Below, in pieces: positions 15,378-22,967 of a stretch of 36,219 bases of DNA. Source of the DNA: Nostocales cyanobacterium Centralia_MAG_434 (GTDB lineage: Bacteria; Cyanobacteriota; Cyanobacteriia; Cyanobacteriales; Nostocaceae); contig JAJPJF010000349.1 in the NCBI GenBank assembly GCA_021324415.1, positions 1-36,219 of the forward strand, given 5' to 3'. How positions within the stretch are numbered: the first letter of the stretch is position 1; every line of letters begins with the position of its first letter. Below the pieces are notes generated by a model. That model saw nothing but the letters and a program-made list of their open reading frames with translations, searched no databases and was not told the DNA's origin. The position numbers and the translations under genes were made by a program.

Positions 15378-15492
15378 ATTAGAAAAGTTTTTTACAAAAA
15401 AGCTGATAGGCAAATGCGAATAACAGTTCTACTGCTTAACACTCGGATTGCATCTAGGGATAAACAGAAAAATCAATGATCTATTTTTTAGA

Positions 15493-15551
15493 GTGGGTTA
15501 GGTATACCACAATTCAAGTTTGACATCATGAGTAAACTGAGCCTAACCCAC
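15493..15551. repeat. GTGGGTTAGG inverted repeat
   Basis: GTGGGTTAGG (15493-15502) and CCTAACCCAC (15542-15551) are exact complements around a 39-nt loop, in the 266-nt gap between convergent genes. Repeats with CCTAACCCACC ends are dispersed in cyanobacterial genomes, so this may be a miniature mobile repeat as well as a two-way terminator. Confidence 0.6.
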
Positions 15552-15643
15552 CATTGTTTTAGATATGTTTTTACTTGGAAGTCGTCAAGAAAAAATTAAG
15601 TTAATTAAAATTTATTAAAAATCTATCAAAGGCTGTAGGTGAT

Positions 15644-16132
15644 TTAGACCTCCTGTATGTGTCGATGTCTTGCTAAAAGTTGAAGATATTTTTCATTTGT
15701 CTTTGCTTGTATCCACTTCTGTTTAAAAATTTCTGCTGATTCAGCTTTAATTGGATCTATTTCATTTGGTAAAATATTTTTTCTGGCTTGAAGTTCGTCT
15801 TCTTTTGAAGCTTCTTTTTGCGGATTGGTTTTGTACTTTTTGCCGCTTTTATGATTAGCATAACGACGTGAGCGTGTATAACCCATTTGCAAAAATTTCC
15901 GTGCCATATCTGCACCGACAAAATCATCTTGCTCCAAGTACTCGAGAAACATTTGATAGATTTTTGTACTAGACTCTTGAGCAATGTCTGGAGTTTTAAA
16001 GCGCCAGTGGGGAAGAATTTCAGATTTGTAAGGTTCTACTAAAAGTACACCCTGCTCACCCTTCCCAACTCGATACAGTTCAGGATGTTGCCGAAAGTCA
16101 ATATTTTTAAAATCTAACGAATAATCAAACAT
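15644..16132 (-). CDS. DUF4385-like protein
   Basis: 162 residues, starting MFDYSLDFKNIDFRQHPELY and RVGKGEQGVLLVEPYKSE, then ILPHWRFKTPDIAQESSTKI, DDFVGADMARKFLQMGYTRS, and a Lys-rich basic linker with KSGKKYKTNP. This matches my memory of the small conserved DUF4385 family found in bacteria and some eukaryotic algae and fungi; function unknown. No signal peptide or membrane segment. Its charge pattern (basic centre, acidic and basic tail) could suit nucleic-acid or ribonucleoprotein binding, but that is only a guess. It converges with the SUKH gene. Confidence 0.75.
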   Translation of the reverse strand: MFDYSLDFKNIDFRQHPELYRVGKGEQGVLLVEPYKSEILPHWRFKTPDIAQESSTKIYQMFLEYLEQDDFVGADMARKFLQMGYTRSRRYANHKSGKKYKTNPQKEASKEDELQARKNILPNEIDPIKAESAEIFKQKWIQAKTNEKYLQLLARHRHIQEV

Positions 16133-16307
16133 ACAAAAGCAGTGAAAGTTCTAAGTTAACAAGATTTGTTATGTTAACAAACTCTACAAAATTCTCCATC
16201 CTACGGGAGCAGTGGAGTAGTATATTTGAGAATACATAAAGCCGTTCTAGAAGGACGAGGTTTTAAACCCAATTTTTTGATAAAATAACAACTCACTGGG
16301 TTAACCT

Positions 16308-16802
16308 ATGGAGCAGTTCGCCATGCTATCTACTCCCCAATCTCTGAATAGTGTTCTTGCTCCGGGCGATTTACGGCGAGTACACCATATCGCCCTCAAT
16401 GTTCATGATATGGAAGCTTCCCGATATTTTTACGGTACTCTCCTCGGGTTGCACGAACTGAAAGGCGAAGAAGTCCCAGAAACTCTTGTGGACTTAGTAG
16501 CAGCTGGAAAAGTAGCTAATTTTGTGACCCCTGATGGTACGATACTAGACTTATTTTGGGAACCTAATCTACTACCCCCAGATCCTAACCCAGAACGCTC
16601 TTTCACCAGAGCTTATCATCTAGCGTTTGACATTGCTCCACAGCTATTTGATCAAGCAGTCGAAGTCCTAAGACAAAACCAAATAGCGATCGCTCATGGT
16701 CCGGTCACGCGTCCCACTGGCAGAGGTGTTTACTTCTATGATCCTGATGGATTTATGATTGAGATTCGCTGTAATCCTGAAGATCCTGTGAGTCAAGACT
16801 AA
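16308..16802 (+). CDS. VOC-superfamily (glyoxalase/dioxygenase-fold) protein
   Basis: 164 residues with two beta-alpha-beta-beta-beta halves of the vicinal-oxygen-chelate fold: VHHIALNVHDMEASRYFYGT and TILDLFWEP in the first half, AYHLAFDIAPQLFDQAVEVL and RGVYFYDPDGFMIEIRCNPE in the second. Likely metal ligands are His27, His104 and Glu152; the fourth, usually Glu, aligns near Asp81. The substrate cannot be read: the family spans glyoxalase I, ring-cleaving dioxygenases and resistance proteins. The start may be the ATG at 16308 or at 16323. Its stop codon overlaps the start of the next gene by one base (TAATG), so the pair is translationally coupled. Confidence 0.85.
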   Translation: MEQFAMLSTPQSLNSVLAPGDLRRVHHIALNVHDMEASRYFYGTLLGLHELKGEEVPETLVDLVAAGKVANFVTPDGTILDLFWEPNLLPPDPNPERSFTRAYHLAFDIAPQLFDQAVEVLRQNQIAIAHGPVTRPTGRGVYFYDPDGFMIEIRCNPEDPVSQD

Positions 16803-17080
16803 TGCAAATATTTCAACTCATCGAGCAAACAGTCAAAAATCCACCAATTCCACACGATCCAAGTAAGCAGTCATTGAAAGCTTGGGCAATGTATTGCCTC
16901 AGAGACAGAGGTTTTAAAGTAGTGTATGCCGAAAAAGCTGACTTTGCTGTTGAAACTAACCGTGGCGAGAAGTTCTATTTCAAAGTCACAAACACCACAG
17001 CTGATCTGGACAACCAATTTAGCTGGATAGTTTGGGATAGTACAACCAAAAGTGCAAGTCTCGTGACAGATCAATCTTAA
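16802..17080 (+). CDS. Small hypothetical protein coupled to VOC gene
   Basis: 92 residues, not assigned to a family. It has an alpha/beta pattern: LKAWAMYCLRDRGFKVVYAE, then FAVETNRGEKFYFKVTNTT and WIVWDSTTK, which resembles a small restriction-endonuclease-like or nucleic-acid-binding sheet, but no catalytic motif is clear. The ATG overlaps the stop of the VOC gene in TAATG, so both are made from one mRNA, and a function tied to the VOC protein is likely. The strong hairpin at 17087-17118 follows the stop by 6 nt. Confidence 0.75.
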   Translation: MQIFQLIEQTVKNPPIPHDPSKQSLKAWAMYCLRDRGFKVVYAEKADFAVETNRGEKFYFKVTNTTADLDNQFSWIVWDSTTKSASLVTDQS

Positions 17081-17086
17081 GGTACT

Positions 17087-17118
17087 GAGCCGAGATTGTG
17101 TAGATGGAATCTCGGCTC
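17087..17118. terminator. Strong hairpin between convergent genes
   Basis: GAGCCGAGATT (17087-17097) and AATCTCGGCTC (17108-17118) are exact complements with a 10-nt loop. It sits 6 nt after the small coupled gene and 13 nt beyond the stop of the minus-strand exported protein, so it probably ends both transcripts. No clear U-run follows on either strand. Confidence 0.65.
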
Positions 17119-17131
17119 ATCGGCTCAATAA

Positions 17132-18469
17132 CTAGATTATCTTCTTATGACTGAGCTTACTGATTTCATCAATCACTCCTTCAAGTCCATTGTTGCCATA
17201 TATAATGAGCAACCGTTCAGCTGATAAATAACTTAACACAGGGTTGCGGAATTTCTTGATGTAGGTTGCTGTATCAGCAGGATTGTAGCCAAACTGGGGA
17301 GCGATCGCACTCAAAATTTCTTGATCGATGGTGATAGCTGGAATTGTCAGAACAAAGTCAGCATCCGAGAGGTTGTGTAGGGCATACTCAGCCAGTAAGT
17401 TCGTTTGGGATGACTTCGTTGCCGTGAGATCAAGGCTGCCAAGCTTGCGCACTGGAGGTAAACGCAAACGCTTCTGATTATCTACAAATAAGTAGCCTTG
17501 GTCTACGGGATCAATTTGAGCCAGAATCGCGGCAGCACGCAACCAGTTAACTACCTTGTATTCATTACCCAAAGTTGGCGCGGAGTGGGCAGAAGCTTGA
17601 GTAATCACAAGTTCTGGAGACAACCCACGTTTCATGGCCTCTGCTAAACCGATAATGTGATGACCACCAGTTCTAGAATCGCCTGCTGCACCATAGTTAT
17701 CAGTTTTGCCATTGCCACCAAAGTTCAATTCCTGGAACTCAGTACCATCAGCATTCCACTGAAAAACGATTGGTTTAGCCCAGTCATGCCAAATGGGGGC
17801 AGTGGAAAGTAGGTCATCACTGAGATAGATATCTGAATTTTTGTTTTTGTGATTGGATGGGTTGATCACTGGTAGCCCATCGCTGCGACTTTGACCGTAG
17901 ATCAGTCGATAGTTCGTAGCAAAGCTCAAGCCACTGAGGTTATTAAACGCTTCATGCACAGGAAGCCCACCTGGATAGGCATGATGACTGTTATTGCTGC
18001 TTCCAGGTGCTGCGAAAAATGGTTGAGGAAGTTTGGGACATGGACTACCATCTTCCAAAACTGGTGGGAAAATCCCAGCGATTAATCCGCCTGGAAAGGT
18101 ATTGCCATCAGCTGGATCTACTAAGCCCTCCTGCACTAACTGTTGCAAGATGACCTGCTTCTGGCTATCGGTAACTCCAGCCCTATGGGTGATGCAGGTT
18201 TTGGAGTTGCTAATTGCATCAAGTGTGGCGTTTCTGTAACTAGCAGTTTGAACTTGCTTAGCCTGTTGTATCAGGAATTCATAAGCCGATTGTATGAGTG
18301 GAGAATTTTGAGCAATTTTAGTAGCGTCAGCGTTACCAGCACCTGGTGTGGTTTGATTCTGAGTAATAGCAGTTGGCGTGGTTTGGTTTTCCTGTGCTGC
18401 TAGAGGTGTGGTCAAAAAAATTAAGCTTAAGGCTAAAGCTGTCAATACCAGCAGGCGAGAGATTTTCAT
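17132..18469 (-). CDS. Exported HD-domain-like protein
   Basis: 445 residues. A signal peptide is clear: MKISRLLVLTALALSLIFLT followed by TPLAAQ, with likely cleavage after Ala25, then a Thr/Gln/Asn-rich linker. The main domain has the HD-phosphohydrolase order of residues: HHAYPGGLPVHEAFN (His162, His163, His172), PIWHDWAKP (His228-Asp229), GGHHIIGLAEAMKRG (His270, His271) and ASAHS (His295). The HHAYPGGL...H opening is like the YhaM-type HD group, which is normally cytoplasmic and nucleic-acid-acting; an exported form would need another substrate. Cys92 and Cys144 could form a disulfide. It follows the metallophosphoesterase gene by about 100 nt on the same strand. Function is inferred from motif order only. 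Confidence 0.75.
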   Translation of the reverse strand: MKISRLLVLTALALSLIFLTTPLAAQENQTTPTAITQNQTTPGAGNADATKIAQNSPLIQSAYEFLIQQAKQVQTASYRNATLDAISNSKTCITHRAGVTDSQKQVILQQLVQEGLVDPADGNTFPGGLIAGIFPPVLEDGSPCPKLPQPFFAAPGSSNNSHHAYPGGLPVHEAFNNLSGLSFATNYRLIYGQSRSDGLPVINPSNHKNKNSDIYLSDDLLSTAPIWHDWAKPIVFQWNADGTEFQELNFGGNGKTDNYGAAGDSRTGGHHIIGLAEAMKRGLSPELVITQASAHSAPTLGNEYKVVNWLRAAAILAQIDPVDQGYLFVDNQKRLRLPPVRKLGSLDLTATKSSQTNLLAEYALHNLSDADFVLTIPAITIDQEILSAIAPQFGYNPADTATYIKKFRNPVLSYLSAERLLIIYGNNGLEGVIDEISKLSHKKII

Positions 18470-18571
18470 GGTGTCTATTCCTAAGCATGTTGCGGTTGCC
18501 TTTTCTGAGCAACTGCCAGCATCTTAAGATACCAAGGTTAACGCTGGTATAAGATTGAAAAATCCCACAGA

Positions 18572-20137
18572 TCAAATCACAAATGGTTCCAAGCCGCGAT
18601 TGTGCCACTCTCCTTGAAAACACTCAGCAATAAATGGTCTGATAATAAACTTGGGTGGACGACCATCTTGAACATCAATCCGAACAAATGAGTAGGGATA
18701 TCGCTGTTGTGTAGCTTCACCATTGCGACCAATAAAAAGCAATGAGTCGGCAACTTTGTGCTTATAATTACCTGTAATATCTTGAGAAGTCTCCATCAAT
18801 TCTGATCCTTCCTTTCGCTGACGGCGGGGCAAATGACCACTACCACCGCTAATGATGCAGTTGATATTTGAATCAGCATGTCCTGTATCCGTTGTGCGAA
18901 GATATTCTAAACAGTGAGCATGGCCATTCAAAATTAAATCAACTATCGACCTTCCCTGAGTTAGAGAACCAAGAACGTCACTCACCTGATCAAACACAGT
19001 TCGGAGATTATGGCGAACTGCCAAAGTTTGTGCTTGATCCCATTTGTTTGCCTCAGTAACATAGGGAGGATGGTGGAAATAAATGATACGCCCACGGACT
19101 TCCTCTGTATTCCAAGACTCGATTAGCCTGTCTCGCAACCAGTAGAGTTGTTCAAAGTCAATGGTACAAACATGAGGTTTTAGTTGTTTTTCAATGTCGA
19201 TTTTACTTTCATCAATTTGGTTTAATCTGGCTTTAAGGACATTAAGTTTTTCTGCTTGTTCTGGAATCTCCGGATTAAGTTGAGTGCAGACTTCCAAAAT
19301 TTGAAGTTCTTCTTGCTCTATTTGTTTCTGATGCTTTTCTAATTCACGGCGTTCAATTTCCCCCTCTTGCGTTGCAGGTAAGGGTGATGGTTCATTGAAA
19401 GTATTAGAATCAAGAGCGAAAAAATCAATGCCACCATAACGGAAAGTGTAATAGCGGTTAGGTAAGCGGGTAAAACGTCCTAGTTCGTAACGCAAACAAC
19501 GTCCTGTGCTTGTTTTGCCAGTGTAATAACAATCTAAATGATGTTCTAACTGTTGATCAGCGATCGCCTGCAAATAGTCTAGAAATGCTTGTGCATAAGC
19601 ATCACCTTGATATGATCCATGCCAGCCAATCTCAACATCTTTCCGGCGAAACAAACGACGTAATAAGAGCGTTGTTCCAGCAAACAAACGAGGTATTAAG
19701 GGCACATCATAGTAATCATGATTACCAAGCACCGGCAGAATCGGCACCTTAAATATCATCTGGTTATAGGGGATAGTTTTAAACTTTTCGCCTCCCTCCA
19801 AAAACTCGCGATAAGGTTCGATAAAGTTGGTTGGGTAATACTCATGGGAACCCACCACATAAATCACATCACCCGTATGCAATACAAAACGGCACTCATC
19901 AAGCTGCTCAAGCATGAGTTTAGCAATTTGTCGCTGGGGATGATATTGGTACTGTGATCTAGTACCAGTATCACCAATGACCATAAAAGAAAATTCTGGA
20001 CTATTAGAGTTTCCATCGTCCAGAACCATACAAGTTTGGTCAATTCCTCGACTAACAACGCTTGGGTGCCGCCACCGCACCCGTTCCTTCATCTTTTGAA
20101 TCTTCACAGGAATTGGTGGATCAGAGATAAAGTCCAT
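18572..20137 (-). CDS. Calcineurin-like metallophosphoesterase
   Basis: 521 residues with the full two-metal phosphoesterase set: GDTG (55-58), HTGDVIY (Asp90), LGNHDYYD (138-141 region), FHHPPYV near residue 355, and LNGHAHCLEY near residue 405. Between GNHD and the HHPP motif is a long insertion of about 80 residues, Glu/Gln-rich and predicted coiled coil (EGEIERRELEKHQKQIEQEE). No signal peptide is seen, so it is likely cytoplasmic. Purple-acid-phosphatase-like and phosphodiesterase members share these motifs; substrate not readable. It lies between the ABC transporter gene upstream and the exported HD-like gene downstream, same strand, each gap about 100 nt. Confidence 0.88.
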   Translation of the reverse strand: MDFISDPPIPVKIQKMKERVRWRHPSVVSRGIDQTCMVLDDGNSNSPEFSFMVIGDTGTRSQYQYHPQRQIAKLMLEQLDECRFVLHTGDVIYVVGSHEYYPTNFIEPYREFLEGGEKFKTIPYNQMIFKVPILPVLGNHDYYDVPLIPRLFAGTTLLLRRLFRRKDVEIGWHGSYQGDAYAQAFLDYLQAIADQQLEHHLDCYYTGKTSTGRCLRYELGRFTRLPNRYYTFRYGGIDFFALDSNTFNEPSPLPATQEGEIERRELEKHQKQIEQEELQILEVCTQLNPEIPEQAEKLNVLKARLNQIDESKIDIEKQLKPHVCTIDFEQLYWLRDRLIESWNTEEVRGRIIYFHHPPYVTEANKWDQAQTLAVRHNLRTVFDQVSDVLGSLTQGRSIVDLILNGHAHCLEYLRTTDTGHADSNINCIISGGSGHLPRRQRKEGSELMETSQDITGNYKHKVADSLLFIGRNGEATQQRYPYSFVRIDVQDGRPPKFIIRPFIAECFQGEWHNRGLEPFVI

Positions 20138-20237
20138 AAGATTTGATTAAGTAGATGTGTGAGAACAAACAATTCTTCGTTAAGGTCGGGCATAGGGCAT
20201 AGGTATAAACCAAAATTACTTCCCCACTCCTAACTCC

Positions 20238-22070
20238 CTATTGATACCCTGCAGCCTGCAATGAAAATAGCGTTGCATAGCGTCCTCCAGCATGTAACAA
20301 CTCTTCATGGGTTCCCTGTTCCACAACTTCTCCTGCTTCAATCACGGCAATTTTGTTCGCCATTCGTACCGTAGAGAAGCGGTGAGAAATGAGAAACACC
20401 ATCTGATTTTTGGTTAAGGTATGAAAGTGATTGAAAATTTCAAACTCAGCTTGGGGGTCCATTGCTGATGTAGGTTCATCTAAAATTAGGATATCTGCCT
20501 TAGTTCGCATAAAAGCACGAGCAAGAGCGATTTTTTGCCACTGACCACCAGAAAGTTCCTGTCCACCCTTAAACCATTTACCAAGCTGAGTTTGGAAGCC
20601 AGAGGGTAAATGTTCAATAAAAGGCCGCGCCATTCCTTTTTCTGCAGCAACTTCCCACTGAGATGTGTCGTTTATTAACTCCACATCACCTACACCAATA
20701 TTTTCACCAACAGTAAACTGATAGCGGACAAAGTTCTGAAAAATCACGCCGATGCGTTGCCGCAGCACATTAATATCCCATTCCTGCAAATCTAGCCCAT
20801 CTAGTAAGATTCTTCCAGAGTCTGGGTTGTAAAGTCGTGTTAGTAATTTGATTAAAGTCGTTTTACCAGAACCATTTTCTCCAACAATTGCTAGTTTCTC
20901 TCCTGGTTTGAGGTGTAGCGAAATATTTTTCAAAGCCGGCTGTAAACTTCCAGGATAAGTAAATGATACATTCTCAAACCGAATCCCATCTTTGGGATGT
21001 AAACCTTTGATAGCTTTACCTCTTGGTTGTGGAACTTCTTCTTCAAGGAGATCATAGAGAGTAGAAAGATACAAATTGTCTTCGTACATTCCTCCTATCG
21101 AAGTGAGAGCACCAGAAAATGTAGACTGTCCTTGGCGGAATACGGTGAGATACATTGTCATATCTCCCAAAGAAATTTTCCCCCCAACAGTTTCTACTAC
21201 AATCCAAGCATATGCCAAGTAAAAGGCAAGAGTACTGAGTAAACTGAGGAGATATCCCCACAGTCCTCGTTGTAGTGTCAAATCGCGGTCTTCACTATAA
21301 AGTCTATTGAATAGGTCGTGGTAACGTTCCAGTAGCATGTCTCCTAACTGGTAGAGTTTCACTTCCTTTGCATAGTCTTCTCTTGCAAGTAGCGTTTCGA
21401 GATAGTTCTGTTGGCGGGCTTCCGGTGCACGCCAGCTAAAAAGACGGAAAGCTTGCCCGGCAAATTTTGTTTCTGCAAAGAATGCAGGCATAGCTGCCAA
21501 AATCAGCACCATCACTGCCCAAACAGAAAATTTGACTAGTAAAATCCCGTAAGTTACAAGTGATAAAGCACTTTGCACCAAGCCGAAGGTACGAGTGACG
21601 AGTGACAAGGGACGAATCGATGCTTCTCTCCGTGCATTGGTCAATTTATCGTAAAACTCTGAGTCTTCAAATTGAGTGAGATCCAAAGTTAACGCTTTTT
21701 CCAGAATAAGAACATTCACACGTTGACCCAGTAGCATCCGCAACAGTGATTGGCAAACGGTGAGTCCCCGTTGACTACCTGCAAGAACAGCAACAACGAT
21801 AGCCTCTAATCCCACATATAGCAAAGGCCGATAACTATTGACAAAATTATTATTATGTGTATTAATCTGAGAAGCTGCAACCACAGTATCAACAATGAGT
21901 TTGCCGATATAAGCTAGGGCAGCTGGTAAAAGACCTGCTACAAGAGTTAAGGCTGCGAAAAGTATAGTCAGAGAGCGGCTTGTTGTCCACACCAAGCTAA
22001 TAGCCCGACCACTGTAGCGGAAGACCGCCATTGACTGACGCAGAGCGTTACGCTTTTTACGAATTCCCAT
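20238..22070 (-). CDS. ABC transporter half-molecule (permease plus ATPase)
   Basis: About 610 residues: an N-terminal membrane domain with about six helices (TILFAALTLVAGLLPAALAY, LLSLLSTLAFYLAYAWIVV) and a C-terminal ATPase with Walker A GENGSGKTT (near 397), Q-loop GVIFQNF, signature LSGGQ (near 503), Walker B ILILDEPTSAMDP (near 528) and H-loop LISHR. It is a type-IV exporter half, working as a dimer; substrate unknown. The frame opens at 22112, but the ATG at 22070 (MGIRKKRNALRQ) removes a doubtful leader. It could export the product of the nearby peptide synthetase, but an opposite-strand gene lies between. The stop codon lies in a GGGAGTTAGGAGTGGGG repeat. Confidence 0.9.
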   Translation of the reverse strand: MGIRKKRNALRQSMAVFRYSGRAISLVWTTSRSLTILFAALTLVAGLLPAALAYIGKLIVDTVVAASQINTHNNNFVNSYRPLLYVGLEAIVVAVLAGSQRGLTVCQSLLRMLLGQRVNVLILEKALTLDLTQFEDSEFYDKLTNARREASIRPLSLVTRTFGLVQSALSLVTYGILLVKFSVWAVMVLILAAMPAFFAETKFAGQAFRLFSWRAPEARQQNYLETLLAREDYAKEVKLYQLGDMLLERYHDLFNRLYSEDRDLTLQRGLWGYLLSLLSTLAFYLAYAWIVVETVGGKISLGDMTMYLTVFRQGQSTFSGALTSIGGMYEDNLYLSTLYDLLEEEVPQPRGKAIKGLHPKDGIRFENVSFTYPGSLQPALKNISLHLKPGEKLAIVGENGSGKTTLIKLLTRLYNPDSGRILLDGLDLQEWDINVLRQRIGVIFQNFVRYQFTVGENIGVGDVELINDTSQWEVAAEKGMARPFIEHLPSGFQTQLGKWFKGGQELSGGQWQKIALARAFMRTKADILILDEPTSAMDPQAEFEIFNHFHTLTKNQMVFLISHRFSTVRMANKIAVIEAGEVVEQGTHEELLHAGGRYATLFSLQAAGYQ

Positions 22071-22327
22071 ATTTTTTATTATATATATGCCGATGCACGG
22101 CAGTCGCAACAAGACAAGACTAAACCATCATTCTTGTAGGTTTGTTGAAGTGCTGCTGCAGATATACAAATGAAGCTAGCTTTAGAGACCTTGAGAAATA
22201 ATGATGTTACGCGTCTGTATTGAGAGTGTAGTTGATACAGAATCCAAACAAAAAACAGTAAAAGTGATTCGTAATGTTTGCGATAGGACGTGGATAATTA
22301 ATTAGCAACTAAATTATGTGAAAAATT

Positions 22328-22798
22328 ATGCAAACAACAACCTCCAACGACCCTATTCTCAAACTGAATTCTACTGGTGCCACAGTTAGAGAATTACAAG
22401 AACTCTTAAATAAAAGACTTTCTGCTCCTCAACGCCTCAGTGTAGATGGAATTTTTGGAGAGAGCACAGAAATTGCTGTAAAACAAGTGCAATTTCAATT
22501 TCTACTCAAGCAGGATGGTATTGCTGGTCCCCAAACTTGGCAATCGCTACGGGCAGATGCGCCAGTTGGTAAACCAGTATTGCGTCGTGGAAGTGTTGGT
22601 GAAGATGTTGAAAGAGTGCAAAACGTTCTAAAAATTGTTTCCCTTTATTCTGGAGTAACTGATGGGAATTTTGGATCTGCCACAGAAGCAGCAGTTAAAA
22701 AACTTCAGCAAAACAAAGGATTGATCGTTGATGGTGTAATCAGCAACCAAACATGGAAAGTACTGAGTGAGTTAGCGACCTTCCTCAGTATTGATTAG
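22328..22798 (+). CDS. Two-domain peptidoglycan-binding-like protein
   Basis: 156 residues with two copies of the PG_binding_1 three-helix module: residues about 10-75 (LNSTGATVRELQELLNKRLS, VDGIFGESTEIAVKQVQFQF, GIAGPQTWQSL) and about 84-150 (RRGSVGEDVERVQNVLKIVS, GVTDGNFGSATEAAVKKLQQ, VDGVISNQTWKVL). Such modules bind cell-wall peptides. No signal peptide is present and no catalytic domain follows, so either export is by another route or the module binds something inside. It stands alone, convergent with the synthetase gene. Confidence 0.88.
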   Translation: MQTTTSNDPILKLNSTGATVRELQELLNKRLSAPQRLSVDGIFGESTEIAVKQVQFQFLLKQDGIAGPQTWQSLRADAPVGKPVLRRGSVGEDVERVQNVLKIVSLYSGVTDGNFGSATEAAVKKLQQNKGLIVDGVISNQTWKVLSELATFLSID

Positions 22799-22907
22799 AG
22801 AGGCATTTCGCTAAGTCCGGGGGGAAGTTCCCAAGTTAAGCGATCAGCAAAACCTAGGAATGAAAGCAAGGGCAGATCTAGCTTTTGATTTGTGACCCAA
22901 CAACCAA

Positions 22908-22936
22908 GTAGAGACGTTGCAGTGCAACGTCTCTAC
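22908..22936. terminator. Near-perfect palindrome between convergent genes
   Basis: GTAGAGACGTTGCA (22908-22921) and TGCAACGTCTCTAC (22923-22936) are exact complements around a single G, so the real loop forms from the inner bases. It lies between the peptidoglycan-binding-like gene and the synthetase stop at 22968. It can end transcripts in both directions; palindromes with GTAGAGACGTTGCA arms are known to me as dispersed repeats in cyanobacteria. Confidence 0.7.
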
Positions 22937-22967
22937 TTTCAATGAAGGGAATGATTTTGATGTTGCG

